In this document: positions 27,901 to 58,788 of the stretch, in pieces
Layout of the letters: each line of letters begins with the position of its first letter
How positions within the stretch are numbered: position 1 is the first letter of the stretch
From: Cristatella mucedo
Lineage: Eukaryota > Bryozoa > Phylactolaemata > Cristatellidae
Direction of reading: 5' to 3'
DNA length: 62,000 bases
NCBI GenBank assembly: GCA_009760855.2
Contig: WPIO01000001.1
Coordinates: forward strand, 20,467,501 to 20,529,500
Made by a program: the position numbers and the translations under genes
The notes under the pieces: generated by a model
What the model was told of the DNA's origin: nothing
The model's database searches: none
The model's input: only the letters and a program-made list of their open reading frames with translations

Positions 27901-30900
27901 CGTTGCGTAAGATTTGTGGAAGCGAGTTCCACAGTCTAGGACCTGCAGAGCTAAAGCTTCTGTCGCCAACTGTCTTTAAGCGGAGGAACGGGACAGCTAA
28001 TTGATTGTCCACACAGGACCTGAGGGCGCAAACAGGCTGAAACTGATGTAGCAGTTCAGCTAGGTATGAAGGAGCCAAGCCGCGGCGGGCCTTGTGGGTC
28101 AGCGTAAGAACTTTGCTCCGTATCCTTTGCTCAACCGGCAACCATCCTAGCTCTTCCAGCAAAGGTTGACCTTGCCCCTGCCCCTGGAATAGTCAATTCG
28201 TTGTTTGATAATGAGCCAGTGATGCTCAGACTAAAGTTGCGTGCCGCGGTGGCTCCACCGATGACGACAGACCCCACATTCCGCCGAATTCTGCACCAAT
28301 TGCAGAGATGTTCCATTGTAGGGCAATGCATGCTATAGGACCATGAAGCTATTCTTGATTCTATTTCCCCAACGATGCAGTAAAGTACATGTTCAGCTGT
28401 GTGCTACTTTTAAGCGCCACTAAGCGTCCGTTCTCGGATGCGTTCTTCATTGAGCTCTGTCACATTACCTGTAATGAGAACAGTCGACGACCAGAATGCT
28501 GCCGAGCGACGCCTGACAGATCTGCAAGACGGCCTGCATCGACGGGTGCAGGATGTGCAGGTTACTCCGTATCCGGTCGCGCGCCTCGACGTAGTCGCCG
28601 TGCCACGGACGCGAATAGTCCAGGCCTCTGCGGCGAAAAGACGCGGCAGGGCGCGTTACCGAGGGCTGGCGGCTCGCGCGCGCGCGATGAGTCGGCGCGC
28701 ACGCGCGCGAAGCGACCGCCAGCGGTCGGTAATCGTGCGAGTCGAACTTGAGCCGAACTGCCGCACGAGAGCGCCGCTGGCGGCGCCCAGCCAGCGGCGA
28801 GGCGAAAGCGCAGGCGGCAGCGGCGACTGTGCCGCGCGCGCGCGAGCGCGGCGCTCACTGGGCTTCGTCGGCGAACGGCGACCAGTCGTCCGAGTCGAGG
28901 CCTTTCACCGGCGGCTTCACCAGGGCCAGTTGCACTGCGAGACCGTGACGGAAGCGAGCGTCGTCACGACGAGGCTCAGAGGCGAGCGGCGGGCGAGCTC
29001 CGAACGCGGCGCGCCACGAAGGCAAGACAGCCGACGACGGCAAGGCTGCCGGCGCTTTCGGAGCCGACCCAGCCCCACTCTCACTCACTTGGGACCCCCC
29101 AGCGCGTCGGGCGACTCGGTTGCGGCGGCGGCGAGTCGAGGCGTTCGCGCTCGCCCGCTCGCGAAAGACCGCGCTGCGGCGCTTTGACGGTCGTCGACAA
29201 TCTGCAGCACCGTCGCCGCTTCCGCTAATCGAGCGGCAGCTGCGGCAGCGGCGGCGGCGGCGGCGGCGGTGCAAGCGCGCTCGAGGCTGACTAGCGGCTT
29301 CAAATAGCTTCCCGGGACGGGCGAGGGCCGACGAGCGCCGCCGTTGCGGCGCGAGGTTTCTTGCGTCGACTGGGGGCCTAGCGCGAGCGTGAGCTGGCGG
29401 AGGTTTACCGAGCGACTTTTTCATGCTCTTGGCGAAGTTCTCCTTTATTTCTTCGAAAGTTTGCTTGATGACCTCGTTGTTCTTCGGCGTTTTAAGGTGC
29501 TCCGGTATGAGGCGCACGATGTGGTCGAACCACTCGTCCTGAATGGGCACCACCGGCGCCGATTCGACGCACTTCTTCATGAACTGATAGTTGAGCTATA
29601 GGTGAATTTAAGACTACGTCTCAGCGAACGCCGTGCTAATGTGCAGGCTGGCTGCAGTGGAAACCGTGCTTTGAGGCTGCTGCCACAGAAATTCTTACCC
29701 GGACGCGTCTGTCTCTACTCATCATCTGCAAAAAACAGAAAGAAAATCAGTTCACGCTCACAGAAGACCCCGCCCCTGTGCAAGATTTCTTTCCTGCAGC
29801 ATGCACTGGTTAGCCGTCGGATCGCTTCAAAAACACACAAAAATGTGCCGAGGCGAAGAAGCGACCTATTATCTATCCACGCAGATGTAGCAATAATTAT
29901 ATTAGGTCGGTTGCATTGTATAATAAGAATCCAGGTGCTTTACACTCACTACAAGAGAGTCAATAATCGAGGGATCATGGCATGCATCCCATACTGCTCA
30001 GATAAGCATTCTAAAGTGTGGACGAAATACTTAGGTCATCATCCTGAAGCGTGTAAGATGACACCAGGGGCCACCGCGTAGCAACATTTCTGGCTAGTAA
30101 CATACACGGGTTAGCCGATAGGAAGTTCGGTCTGACGGAGCGAATGCTGAGTGAAACTGATGTATCTTTAGCTGAGACTTAAATTATACCAAGTCATTGC
30201 AGCTGCTGCAAAATGAATTCAGTTTTTGATCTGGCACTTCAAGGGGTGATTATTTTTTACAAAATGTTACTGGTGGTCTTTTGAGATCAAAAGGGTGAAT
30301 TTGGACTTGCGTGTGAAAGTAAATTTAGTTGCTGACCATCGCAGAACGTATCGAGTGCAGTGACGACCAAGTCGCTTGGCCGTGTCCGATGAGGATAGAG
30401 TAAAAACTCGACTAGCAATAGTTGAAACTCTCGCCGTCTTTGGAAAAGGATGACACATCGAGACAGCACTGCGATAAACCCGCGTGCTTTGTCGTGTGTT
30501 TTCCGTGCTTGCCTGCGATTGTACCATTCGGTGCATGTTCCTTACCAGGGCTCTACTAACAAGCGGCGAAGAGCGTCTCCTTGTGCACCCTGTATGCTCG
30601 TCTAAGCACGGTACCCGTGTGCTTTTGCATGCTTGTGCAAACGTGATGCCTTGAAGTCACTAGCCCTAGGTTATTGCTTCTATTTCAGCCAGTTTTGAAG
30701 TACCCCATGAGAGATTTGGTTTTACTTGGGTACACTAGGTAAGGCGGTCGCTTTTACGACCTCGCTCCCGAGGTCGTGGGTTCGATTCCAGTGGTGGGCG
30801 ATCCTTTATCACCACTGCAAGCGGTGGTGATAGCCTTAAAGGCTCTTCTGTCGCTATAAAAAACGAGGCTGTTTAAGCAGCTAGAATATTTTTTACCTCT

Positions 30901-31499
30901 TATGCGATTTATTGTGTTGTTATTAAATTACCAGGACATGCGAAGCAGGCCGACTTTTCTTATGCACGGAATCGATGCTAAATGTAGGCAGCATGCAACG
31001 TGAGCGTCGCCGCAGCTGGCTGCACGTCGTCTCGCGCCCAGACCGGGCCTCGCTGCACGACTGGCGCAGGACAAAGGACGCAGAGCGTCGACCGATCGAC
31101 CGACTGACCGACCGACCGAAAGATGGCACTGCCGTCGGACGGTACTAGCGTCGGACCGCCGACGCGCCCCGTCAGTACCTGGTCTGGGTATGCGGGCTCG
31201 TCGTCCGCATCGGCCGACTTCTCCTGTTTGACATTGTAGTCGACTGTGGTCTCGTACACTTTTCGCGCGTTGTCCAGCATCAGCTTGGTCAGCAGGTTCT
31301 GGCGCTCGTCGGCCGCGCGGTACGTCATCAGGCGACTCGACGCGTACTTGTCGTCATCCTTGTTGAAAATGGGCGTCGGCACGGGCGGCAGCTTGGGCTT
31401 CTTTTTCACGCCGCTATGCGGCGGACGCGGCTCCTTCGCGGCGGCGGCGGCGCCAGGCTTTCGGTCGTCAGCTTTCGGTTTCTCGCCAGGCGCCAGCAT
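324..31499 (-). CDS. DNAH7: Axonemal inner-arm dynein heavy chain 7 (3' end outside window)
   Basis: Motor subunit of a monomeric inner dynein arm, a microtubule-driven ATPase of the ciliary axoneme. Exons in transcript order: 31499-31179, 29595-29409, 28934-28859, 28627-28469, 24601-24406, 24080-23738, 22806-22747, 22502-22411, 22308-22130, 21652-21391, 21284-21078, 20871-20455, 20312-19926, 16104-15788, 15309-15027, 13248-12842, 12662-12467, 12245-12153, 11932-11540, 11416-11187, 11026-10843, 10708-10484, 8594-8277, 7978-7790, 7606-7316, 7169-7003, 6914-5624, 5446-5313, 5201-5039, 4889-4632, 4213-4082, 3799-3398, 3259-3041, 2831-2686, 2590-2376, 2223-2031, 1452-1260, 1145-973, then 825-685 or 464-324. 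All have AG/GT borders and the phases close throughout, giving about 3,280 codons. The human protein is about 4,024 residues, so roughly the last 750-800 are missing. The match to DNAH7 is closer than to the DNAH3, DNAH12 or DNAH1 sequences I remember. The start is the first methionine of exon 1; the frame is open upstream to an AG near 31,550, so a 5' exon may exist. Confidence 0.95.
516..650 (-). promoter_or_regulatory. Inverted repeat in the intron between exons 39A and 39B
   Basis: In the transcript, the segment from 650 to 636 (ACCCUGGCGGUCUCG) can pair with the segment from 530 to 516 (CGAGGCCGCCAGGGU), giving 15 pairs with one G-U. An imperfect extension continues to about 555 and 611, giving a stem of roughly 40 positions and a loop of about 55 bases. 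It fills most of the 220-bp intron. Such intronic stems can shorten or mask splice signals between tandem alternative exons; that role is inferred. Confidence 0.6.
685..825 (-). CDS. DNAH7: DNAH7 alternative exon 39A (AAA5-AAA6 junction, divergent copy)
   Basis: The exon is 141 bp (47 codons), acceptor TTTCAG before 825 and donor GTAAGTAC after 685, phase 2 in and phase 2 out. It encodes [20 protein letters not shown], then [18 protein letters not shown] and an ending VLCMNLEL. Aligned without gaps to exon 39B, I count 28 of 47 identical residues. Relative to human DNAH7 it departs in the acidic/basic core (LFAEHRLAF against LFEKDKLLF), but its tail is closer to the human LLCVNLL. The open frame and intact splice sites argue that it is functional. 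It could also be spliced together with 39B, because the sum stays in frame. Confidence 0.85.
848..917 (-). other. Short inverted repeat in the intron before exon 39A
   Basis: GGCACGTC at 848-855 and its exact complement GACGTGCC at 910-917 lie in the 147-bp intron between 973 and 825. The stem is only 8 bp, so chance is possible. It is noted because it flanks the duplicated exon. Confidence 0.35.
973..2831 (-). CDS. DNAH7: DNAH7 exons 34-38: AAA5
   Basis: Coding segments 2831-2686, 2590-2376, 2223-2031, 1452-1260 and 1145-973. They encode the conserved AAA5 series: [78 protein letters not shown] and [22 protein letters not shown]5 binds no nucleotide in the family and carries the buttress that contacts the stalk. 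The last exon ends in phase 2, and both alternative 39th exons accept this phase. Confidence 0.95.
3041..5446 (-). CDS. DNAH7: DNAH7 exons 28-33: stalk and microtubule-binding domain
   Basis: Coding segments 5446-5313, 5201-5039, 4889-4632, 4213-4082, 3799-3398 and 3259-3041. The antiparallel coiled coil starts at [20 protein letters not shown] and carries heptad-like Glu/Lys-rich sequence through 4889-4632 (CC1). The tip with [15 protein letters not shown] and [15 protein letters not shown] follows, and CC2 returns through 3799-3398 to [16 protein letters not shown]. This domain binds the doublet microtubule. The order and length are standard. Confidence 0.95.
5624..7606 (-). CDS. DNAH7: DNAH7 exons 25-27: AAA3 and AAA4
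   Basis: Coding segments 7606-7316, 7169-7003 and 6914-5624. The AAA3 Walker A GPTGTGKS lies at about residues 1964-1971 and Walker [12 protein letters not shown] is in the next exon. The third exon is unusually long for this gene (1,291 bp) and begins in [14 protein letters not shown]-type sequence. It contains the AAA4 P-loop GVGGSGRQS near positions 6083-6110, where lysine is replaced by arginine and glutamine; this is normal for axonemal AAA4. It ends at CCTIDWFQ. Position-specific motifs match DNAH7. Confidence 0.96.
7790..11026 (-). CDS. DNAH7: DNAH7 exons 21-24: AAA2 and start of AAA3
   Basis: Coding segments 11026-10843, 10708-10484, 8594-8277 and 7978-7790. The AAA2 P-loop reads GDPMGGKT, lacking the second glycine spacing of a perfect Walker A, as is common at this regulatory nucleotide site in axonemal dyneins. 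Then follow [40 protein letters not shown] (Walker B region), [14 protein letters not shown] and a less conserved AAA2-AAA3 connector ending [11 protein letters not shown]. The intron at 8595-10483 contains a decayed LINE and a SINE. Confidence 0.94.
9140..9880 (+). mobile_element. Decayed LINE, 3' part
   Basis: Remnant of a non-LTR retrotransposon in a DNAH7 intron. The reverse-transcriptase thumb region is recognisable but frame-broken ([11 protein letters not shown], then QLMHNLQL). The 3' UTR ends in a degenerate tail with CCTAGAAAGACATTTAGC. It is related to the copies at 42.4-44.1, 52.7-54.6 and 61.4-62.0 kb. Confidence 0.7.
10123..10280 (+). mobile_element. tRNA-derived SINE, family 1
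   Basis: It starts with a tRNA-like head: box A-like GGTTCAGTGGTTAAGG and box B-like GGGCTTGAGCCCC. The body has AATAGAAATTAAGTTCGCTT, and the end is AAATGAATTATATA running into about 33 bp of (TA)n. Confidence 0.75.
11187..12662 (-). CDS. DNAH7: DNAH7 exons 17-20: AAA1, main ATPase site
   Basis: Coding segments 12662-12467, 12245-12153, 11932-11540 and 11416-11187. AAA1 hydrolyses the ATP that drives the stroke. Walker A GPAGTGKT is at about residues 1326-1333 in exon 17. Walker B with CFDEFNR is in exon 18. The sensor-I region [17 protein letters not shown] is in exon 19. All catalytic residues I can check are present, so the motor appears competent. Exons 17 and 18 are separated by a 221-bp intron, of which about 92 bp is a (GA)n tract on the plus strand. 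Confidence 0.96.
12343..12434 (+). repeat. (GA)n microsatellite
   Basis: About 46 near-perfect GA units in the 221-bp intron between the AAA1 Walker A and Walker B exons. In the transcript it is a (UC)n tract. Confidence 0.95.
12842..22806 (-). CDS. DNAH7: DNAH7 exons 7-16: linker (DHC_N2) region
   Basis: Coding segments 22806-22747, 22502-22411, 22308-22130, 21652-21391, 21284-21078, 20871-20455, 20312-19926, 16104-15788, 15309-15027 and 13248-12842. This is the mechanical linker that swings across the AAA ring. Hallmarks are [10 protein letters not shown] and [20 protein letters not shown] (20312-19926), [16 protein letters not shown] (16104-15788), [19 protein letters not shown] (15309-15027) and [14 protein letters not shown] then [11 protein letters not shown] (13248-12842). 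Exon 12 (20871-20455) carries a Lys/Glu/Pro-rich stretch of about 35-40 residues that I do not recall in the human protein. The intron between 19,926 and 16,104 holds long purine tracts. Confidence 0.93.
13381..13438 (+). repeat. (TG)n microsatellite
   Basis: About 58 bp of TG with a few CG interruptions, in the intron upstream of the exon at 13248. Confidence 0.95.
13880..14075 (+). mobile_element. SINE-like element, family 2 (divergent)
   Basis: A tRNA-like head (AGCTCAGGGGTAGGGTGC, then GGTCGTAGGTTC) is followed by a tail AAGGCACTTCTGCTGCTAGA. That tail resembles the CTCTTCTGTCGCTATA tail of the elements at 27.5, 30.7 and 46.9 kb. Confidence 0.5.
15493..15538 (+). repeat. (GA)n microsatellite
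   Basis: About 46 bp of pure GA repeat in a DNAH7 intron. Confidence 0.95.
16375..16455 (-). mobile_element. Solo LINE 3' tail
   Basis: Read on the minus strand, a short copy of the shared tail (GTGCCTAGAAGGAGATTTCG, then GAGGGTGCTATATC), ending in (TTA)n. No body is attached. Confidence 0.6.
17820..18600 (+). repeat. Purine-rich (GA/GGA/GACA) block
   Basis: About 780 bp of almost uninterrupted purines on the plus strand, with pure (GA)n cores at about 17,873-17,923, 18,430-18,460 and 18,513-18,583, a GACA stretch at 17,937-17,962 and scattered pyrimidines. It lies in the 3.8-kb DNAH7 intron between 19,926 and 16,104. The long Ser/Leu reading frames over it are artefacts. Confidence 0.95.
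18638..18675. repeat. (TA)n microsatellite
   Basis: About 38 bp of TA repeat directly after the purine block. Confidence 0.9.
19021..19305 (+). repeat. (GA)n/(GACAGA)n block
   Basis: About 285 bp: pure GA at first, then degenerate GACAGA hexamers, in the same intron as the larger purine block. Confidence 0.92.
21890..21926 (+). repeat. (CT)n microsatellite
   Basis: About 37 bp of pure CT on the plus strand, so (GA)n in the DNAH7 transcript, opposite to the other GA tracts of this gene. Confidence 0.9.
22955..23330 (+). mobile_element. LINE 3' UTR fragment
   Basis: It matches the 3' UTR of the copy at 43.8-44.1 kb in order: GTATGCTCCCA, ATGCATCTATT, ATTCGATCATGCTTC and GTGCCTAGAAAGAGATTAAC. 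It ends in (ATT)n. It lies in a DNAH7 intron. Confidence 0.75.
23738..31499 (-). CDS. DNAH7: DNAH7 exons 1-6: N-terminal tail
   Basis: Coding segments 31499-31179, 29595-29409, 28934-28859, 28627-28469, 24601-24406 and 24080-23738. The first about 45 residues are Pro, Ala and Lys rich and look disordered. Exon 2 has the conserved tail stretch with PEHLKTPKN. Exon 4 has the [11 protein letters not shown] region, and exon 5 ends in TALISNQ, a pattern typical of axonemal dynein tails. In the family this tail binds light chains or actin and anchors the arm on the doublet. Conservation is low here, so exons 1 and 3 are the least certain. Exons 1-4 lie in GC-rich DNA; exon 5 follows a 3.9-kb intron. 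Confidence 0.8.
24602..27370. other. Gene-free part of a DNAH7 intron
   Basis: First part of the 3.9-kb intron between exons 5 and 4. I find no exon, SINE, LINE or microsatellite from about 24,900 to 26,850. By eye the stretch is richer in CG dinucleotides than other intergenic DNA here. A small (TAA)-like cluster occurs near 27,190-27,235. Confidence 0.5.
27495..27637 (-). mobile_element. tRNA-derived SINE, family 2
   Basis: Minus-strand copy. The head has box B-like GGGTTCGAGTCCTAC, then a CACTGCAAGCGGTTGCGATG segment, and the tail reads AAAGCTCTTCTGCCGCTATA followed by TAAATGAGCC. Confidence 0.7.
27850..28320 (-). mobile_element. LINE fragment (reverse-transcriptase C-terminal region)
   Basis: Minus-strand reading frame with the hallmark order [10 protein letters not shown], then [12 protein letters not shown], then [20 protein letters not shown]. 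It matches the end of the reverse-transcriptase region of CR1/L2-like elements. A broken thumb segment (LQLVQNSA-like) lies at about 28,290-28,310. Confidence 0.75.
28630..29400. other. CpG-rich segment around DNAH7 exon 3
   Basis: By eye more than two thirds GC, with CGCGCGCG runs (28,675-28,705 and 28,830-28,850) and a (CGG)n-like run at 29,238-29,265. The dense reading frames on both strands, rich in Arg and Ala, come from composition and not from genes. Confidence 0.6.
29596..30734. other. DNAH7 intron 1, left part
   Basis: No gene or clear repeat seen. The consistent phase (0 to 0) between exons 1 and 2 suggests no coding exon is missing here. Confidence 0.5.
30735..30890 (+). mobile_element. 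tRNA-derived SINE, family 2
   Basis: A tRNA-like head with box B-like GTGGGTTCGATTCC, an internal hairpin ATCACCAC...GTGGTGAT (about 30,809-30,832), and the tail AAAGGCTCTTCTGTCGCTAT with AAACGAGGCTG. Confidence 0.75.
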
Positions 31500-33421
31500 C
31501 TGCTCGCACGAGAAGTGCAGCGTCAGCGGCGGGATAAGGTTTGCTGGAGATGTCTGGGCTTTGAGGCCGACATAAACTATCCGCTGACGGGCTGTCGCGG
31601 AGGCAGGCTCGAGGTCTCTACTCCGTGCGCGAAGGCGGCGAGCGGACGAGAGGAAGGGCTGAATCTGCCGTAGACAGGCGACGGGTGCACGGTACGTTGC
31701 ATTTAACGTGATAGAGATGCTGAGCTGATCGTCGCCGCTCCTCTATGTGCCCAAGCTGGCTTAGTACGCCACGCCACTTCAATTTTGTTACCTTAGTAGG
31801 CTTCTTACGGTTGCCTGCACGCGTCTATCAGAATCTTTACATTCTATTTCATTTGTTTACAGATGCGCTCGAAATGCACATATTAGCTTACACTCTCATT
31901 TAGAGGGTAAAAGGCGCTGGCTCAAGCCACTAACTTGAATAAGGATAGCTCAGTGTGTTCAGCATAGCATGGGCACAGTTGTCAAGTTTAGTGAGGTGAT
32001 CGGCGAGTACAGGAGTTCATCTTAGATGCTTTTGCAAATTCGTAGGGATTCAGCGTTTCGATGCAACTCCGGCGCGTCTACACCTTTGATCTTACCCGTT
32101 ATTTTAACTTTTGTGGAAAATTAAATTAATTCTGGAACCTACGCGCAATACAAAGTCGCTGCTCTTAGCGGGAACCAGGAGGCGACAGGCATCTTGCAGC
32201 CTTTCTTAATTAAGCGTGTGCGGAAATCCCTCAGTTGACCGCCGGGTGGTGGCTATTCAGCAGTAAGTCTTCGAAATCGCCGAAGCTCAGTCTGCATATG
32301 CGGAAGCTCCTATAGTGCCATCTTGCATATCTATTTGAAATGCAGTTGGAGCTAGAAGAATAATTAATCGAAGGCGTCCTCGCACCTGTTACATATCCCG
32401 TTCTTTGGCGTAAGGCAGGACACTCATATCACCAGAACGCAGAAAGGTCACGCCGCCTCCATGAAAGGCAGCTGAAAACATTTCTCGCACATATGCATTA
32501 CCGAAATTTGAGGGCTAAGATGAGCTGCAGCTTGAACTGTTAATCGAAGGGAGAAGGTAGGCCGCGTTCAGCTATATTGCTGAGGCAGCTCACATCGAGG
32601 ATACAGGCAGGAGCCTGCACCAGATTGATTTTGGGTTAACGAAGTGATATCCTCAGCATTAAGAGACATGCAGAAATTATAAGTTGCTGCATGAAGTGCA
32701 GCCTTGGTTACTACAACCGGCGCGGGCAGTTCCAGATGCTATAAATGATCACTACAGGTGTACAGCTGTGCGACCATAACAGTGTCTTCGCGGGTGCGCC
32801 ATTGACGACGGTGGCAGTCACAGATTTCCTAGCCCGTACCCACCTTAAGCGCTCTCTTAATGAGTTCAATCTTGTTTCTTCAAACGATTTGGCTGGCCTT
32901 AACCAGGTTTCATGCTCGCTATCGGTCTCCTGCGGGCCGATTGGCCATCGAAGTCCACCGTGCGCGTCCGGAACTGTTGTTAAGGACGGGCGGAAGTCAT
33001 ATCACCAATGGTGGACTGGTCCAGCTACCTTGCCGAGGCCCGTTTGTCTCAAATATTTAAGGCTTGAACTTTTAAATTTCTTTTTAATATATATATATTA
33101 ATGTATGACTGAACAAGCAAGTAAACCAGAAATATTTATTCTCAGATTCAGATAACCTTCGTACTGTGTCCTTGGCAACCCTTCGTAAGCAGAGCCTAGC
33201 TGGAGGGCCACTAATGCCGGGAGGATAACGCATTTGTGGTCTTGATCTAACCGACGCGTGGCATATGAAGACTCTATTTGAAGTGTTTCCCTTCGATTTA
33301 GATATGAAATCAGGATAGAGAGTCTTACGCAGTTTCCTGATCGTCAGCCGGTGCACGGCGATCTACTCCGGCAAAGCAAGCTCTTTCGTTCAGCAGGGAA
33401 TACTGCGGGTTCAGCAAACTC
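31500..33421. promoter_or_regulatory. Divergent DNAH7-IQUB intergenic region
   Basis: About 1.9 kb separates the two divergent start codons, so both promoters should lie here, although a 5' non-coding exon of either gene could take up part of it. I see no gene in it. The left end is GC-rich; the remainder is mixed, with a short AT tract at about 33,086-33,100. An X-box-like site lies near the IQUB side. Confidence 0.6.
33166..33179 (+). promoter_or_regulatory. Candidate RFX X-box
   Basis: GTGTCCTTGGCAAC fits the imperfect palindrome GTNNCC-N2-RGNAAC recognised by RFX factors, the standard regulators of ciliary genes. It lies about 240 bp before the IQUB start codon and 1.7 kb from the DNAH7 start. 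The third base is G, where stricter consensus forms prefer A, C or T. No other copy was seen in the intergenic region. Confidence 0.45.
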
Positions 33422-39941
<6,520 letters not shown>

Positions 39942-40056
39942 TGAAGCACTTGCCAGGATGAGGCGGTTTCCATGGCTGCCGGCTACCAGTGGCCGTGGAC
40001 CACCGGACCTTTGCTGTCGCTCGGTTTTTGGCTCACGCACAGGAGCCCTAGCCGAA

Positions 40057-40062
40057 AATAAA
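40057..40062 (+). terminator. IQUB polyadenylation signal
   Basis: A canonical AATAAA lies about 115 bp after the IQUB stop codon, in a short 3' UTR. It is followed by a T-rich stretch (TTTTTT at about 40,071). Confidence 0.75.
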
Positions 40063-41188
40063 TTCGCAAGTTTTTTGAACGATCGCTTCGTACGGTTCGA
40101 ACTGTTATAAGTTCTGAGCAGTTTTCCTTTTTTTGAGAGAGAGACAAAGCGAGAGCATAGGCAGGCGATTTCTTTCTCGGTCGCTTTCGTGCAGGCGAGG
40201 GTGCTTGGGCAGCAGCAGCATCAGCTGCTGCTTCAGCCGTGCCTCGACCTGAACCTGATTATCTCCTTCGCTCCTTCGGTTCACCAGCAGGAGATCATCA
40301 GGACGGCGGAGATTGGCGTGGCAGAACATTTCCCTAGCTGAGCAGACACTGCAAGAGGTCAGCGAAGCACTCTCGGAACCGATGAGTACGAGATAAGCTG
40401 TGTGAAGCTCCTCTCACTCCCCGTCCAGCTCTATCCGTCTTCGCGACTATTGAGTCGAAGGTTCCTTGCGTATTGGAAAGGCAGTGATCGCTTACCTAGC
40501 TGTGCAGACACACGATTCGCTCACTTGCCTGCTACTGTTGCGGGACCAAACGACTAGAGCCATCCGAACAGAGGATTAGACGTTCTGGCAGAAAGTCAGT
40601 GTCCGGGAGCATGTGAGCAGTCCATGGGGTGGACTTATTATTCACAAAGCTGTCTAATCGTTACACCGGCTCGAGTCAATAATGCGTCAATTGTTGCATT
40701 GTTGACACGTAATCGACAGGTAGGACGGACATCGGTCGCTCGGTTTTAAGAAGCAGGCTCCTGCAGGTGTAGCCCAAAACTCAGCTGGGCCAGGCACTCG
40801 ACAGCATAAACTGACGCTAATTTGCTTATCATCACTAAAGCTGTCAATCTAGGATTATCTTTTTGCGAACCAGAAATATCACTTTAAGTGCTAGCATCAT
40901 TTACCTTAGGTGGCACCACAGTTTACTTACTGGCCGGACTGATTTCGAGATTAGTGCCTGCAGACCGGATAGTGCAAAGGATACAATTCCCCTGTCCGAA
41001 ATTTTAGACTGGAAGCGTGCTGGTAATATAAGCAGGACATAAAAATTTTGTTGTGGACGGCAGGGCTCGCTGTGTCAAGACGTTTGGTTCAAGTGTGCTG
41101 CAGAAAGAGAGTGTATCAATGCAAGCAGCTCAGTAAAGCCTTTGATGGCAGGCGTCTCGGCATATATCGTAAGCCTCATTTCAAACAT
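40063..41188. other. Convergent IQUB / IL-17 receptor-like intergenic region
   Basis: About 1.1 kb between the two 3' ends. No gene seen. I found no AATAAA on the minus strand close to the receptor stop, so its polyadenylation site is unresolved. Confidence 0.5.

Positions 41189-58788
<17,600 letters not shown>

Noticed and set aside
28438-29187. A 249-codon plus-strand open frame, Arg/Ala rich
   Set aside because: It lies opposite dynein exons in very GC-rich DNA where stop codons are rare. Composition explains it and there is no domain.
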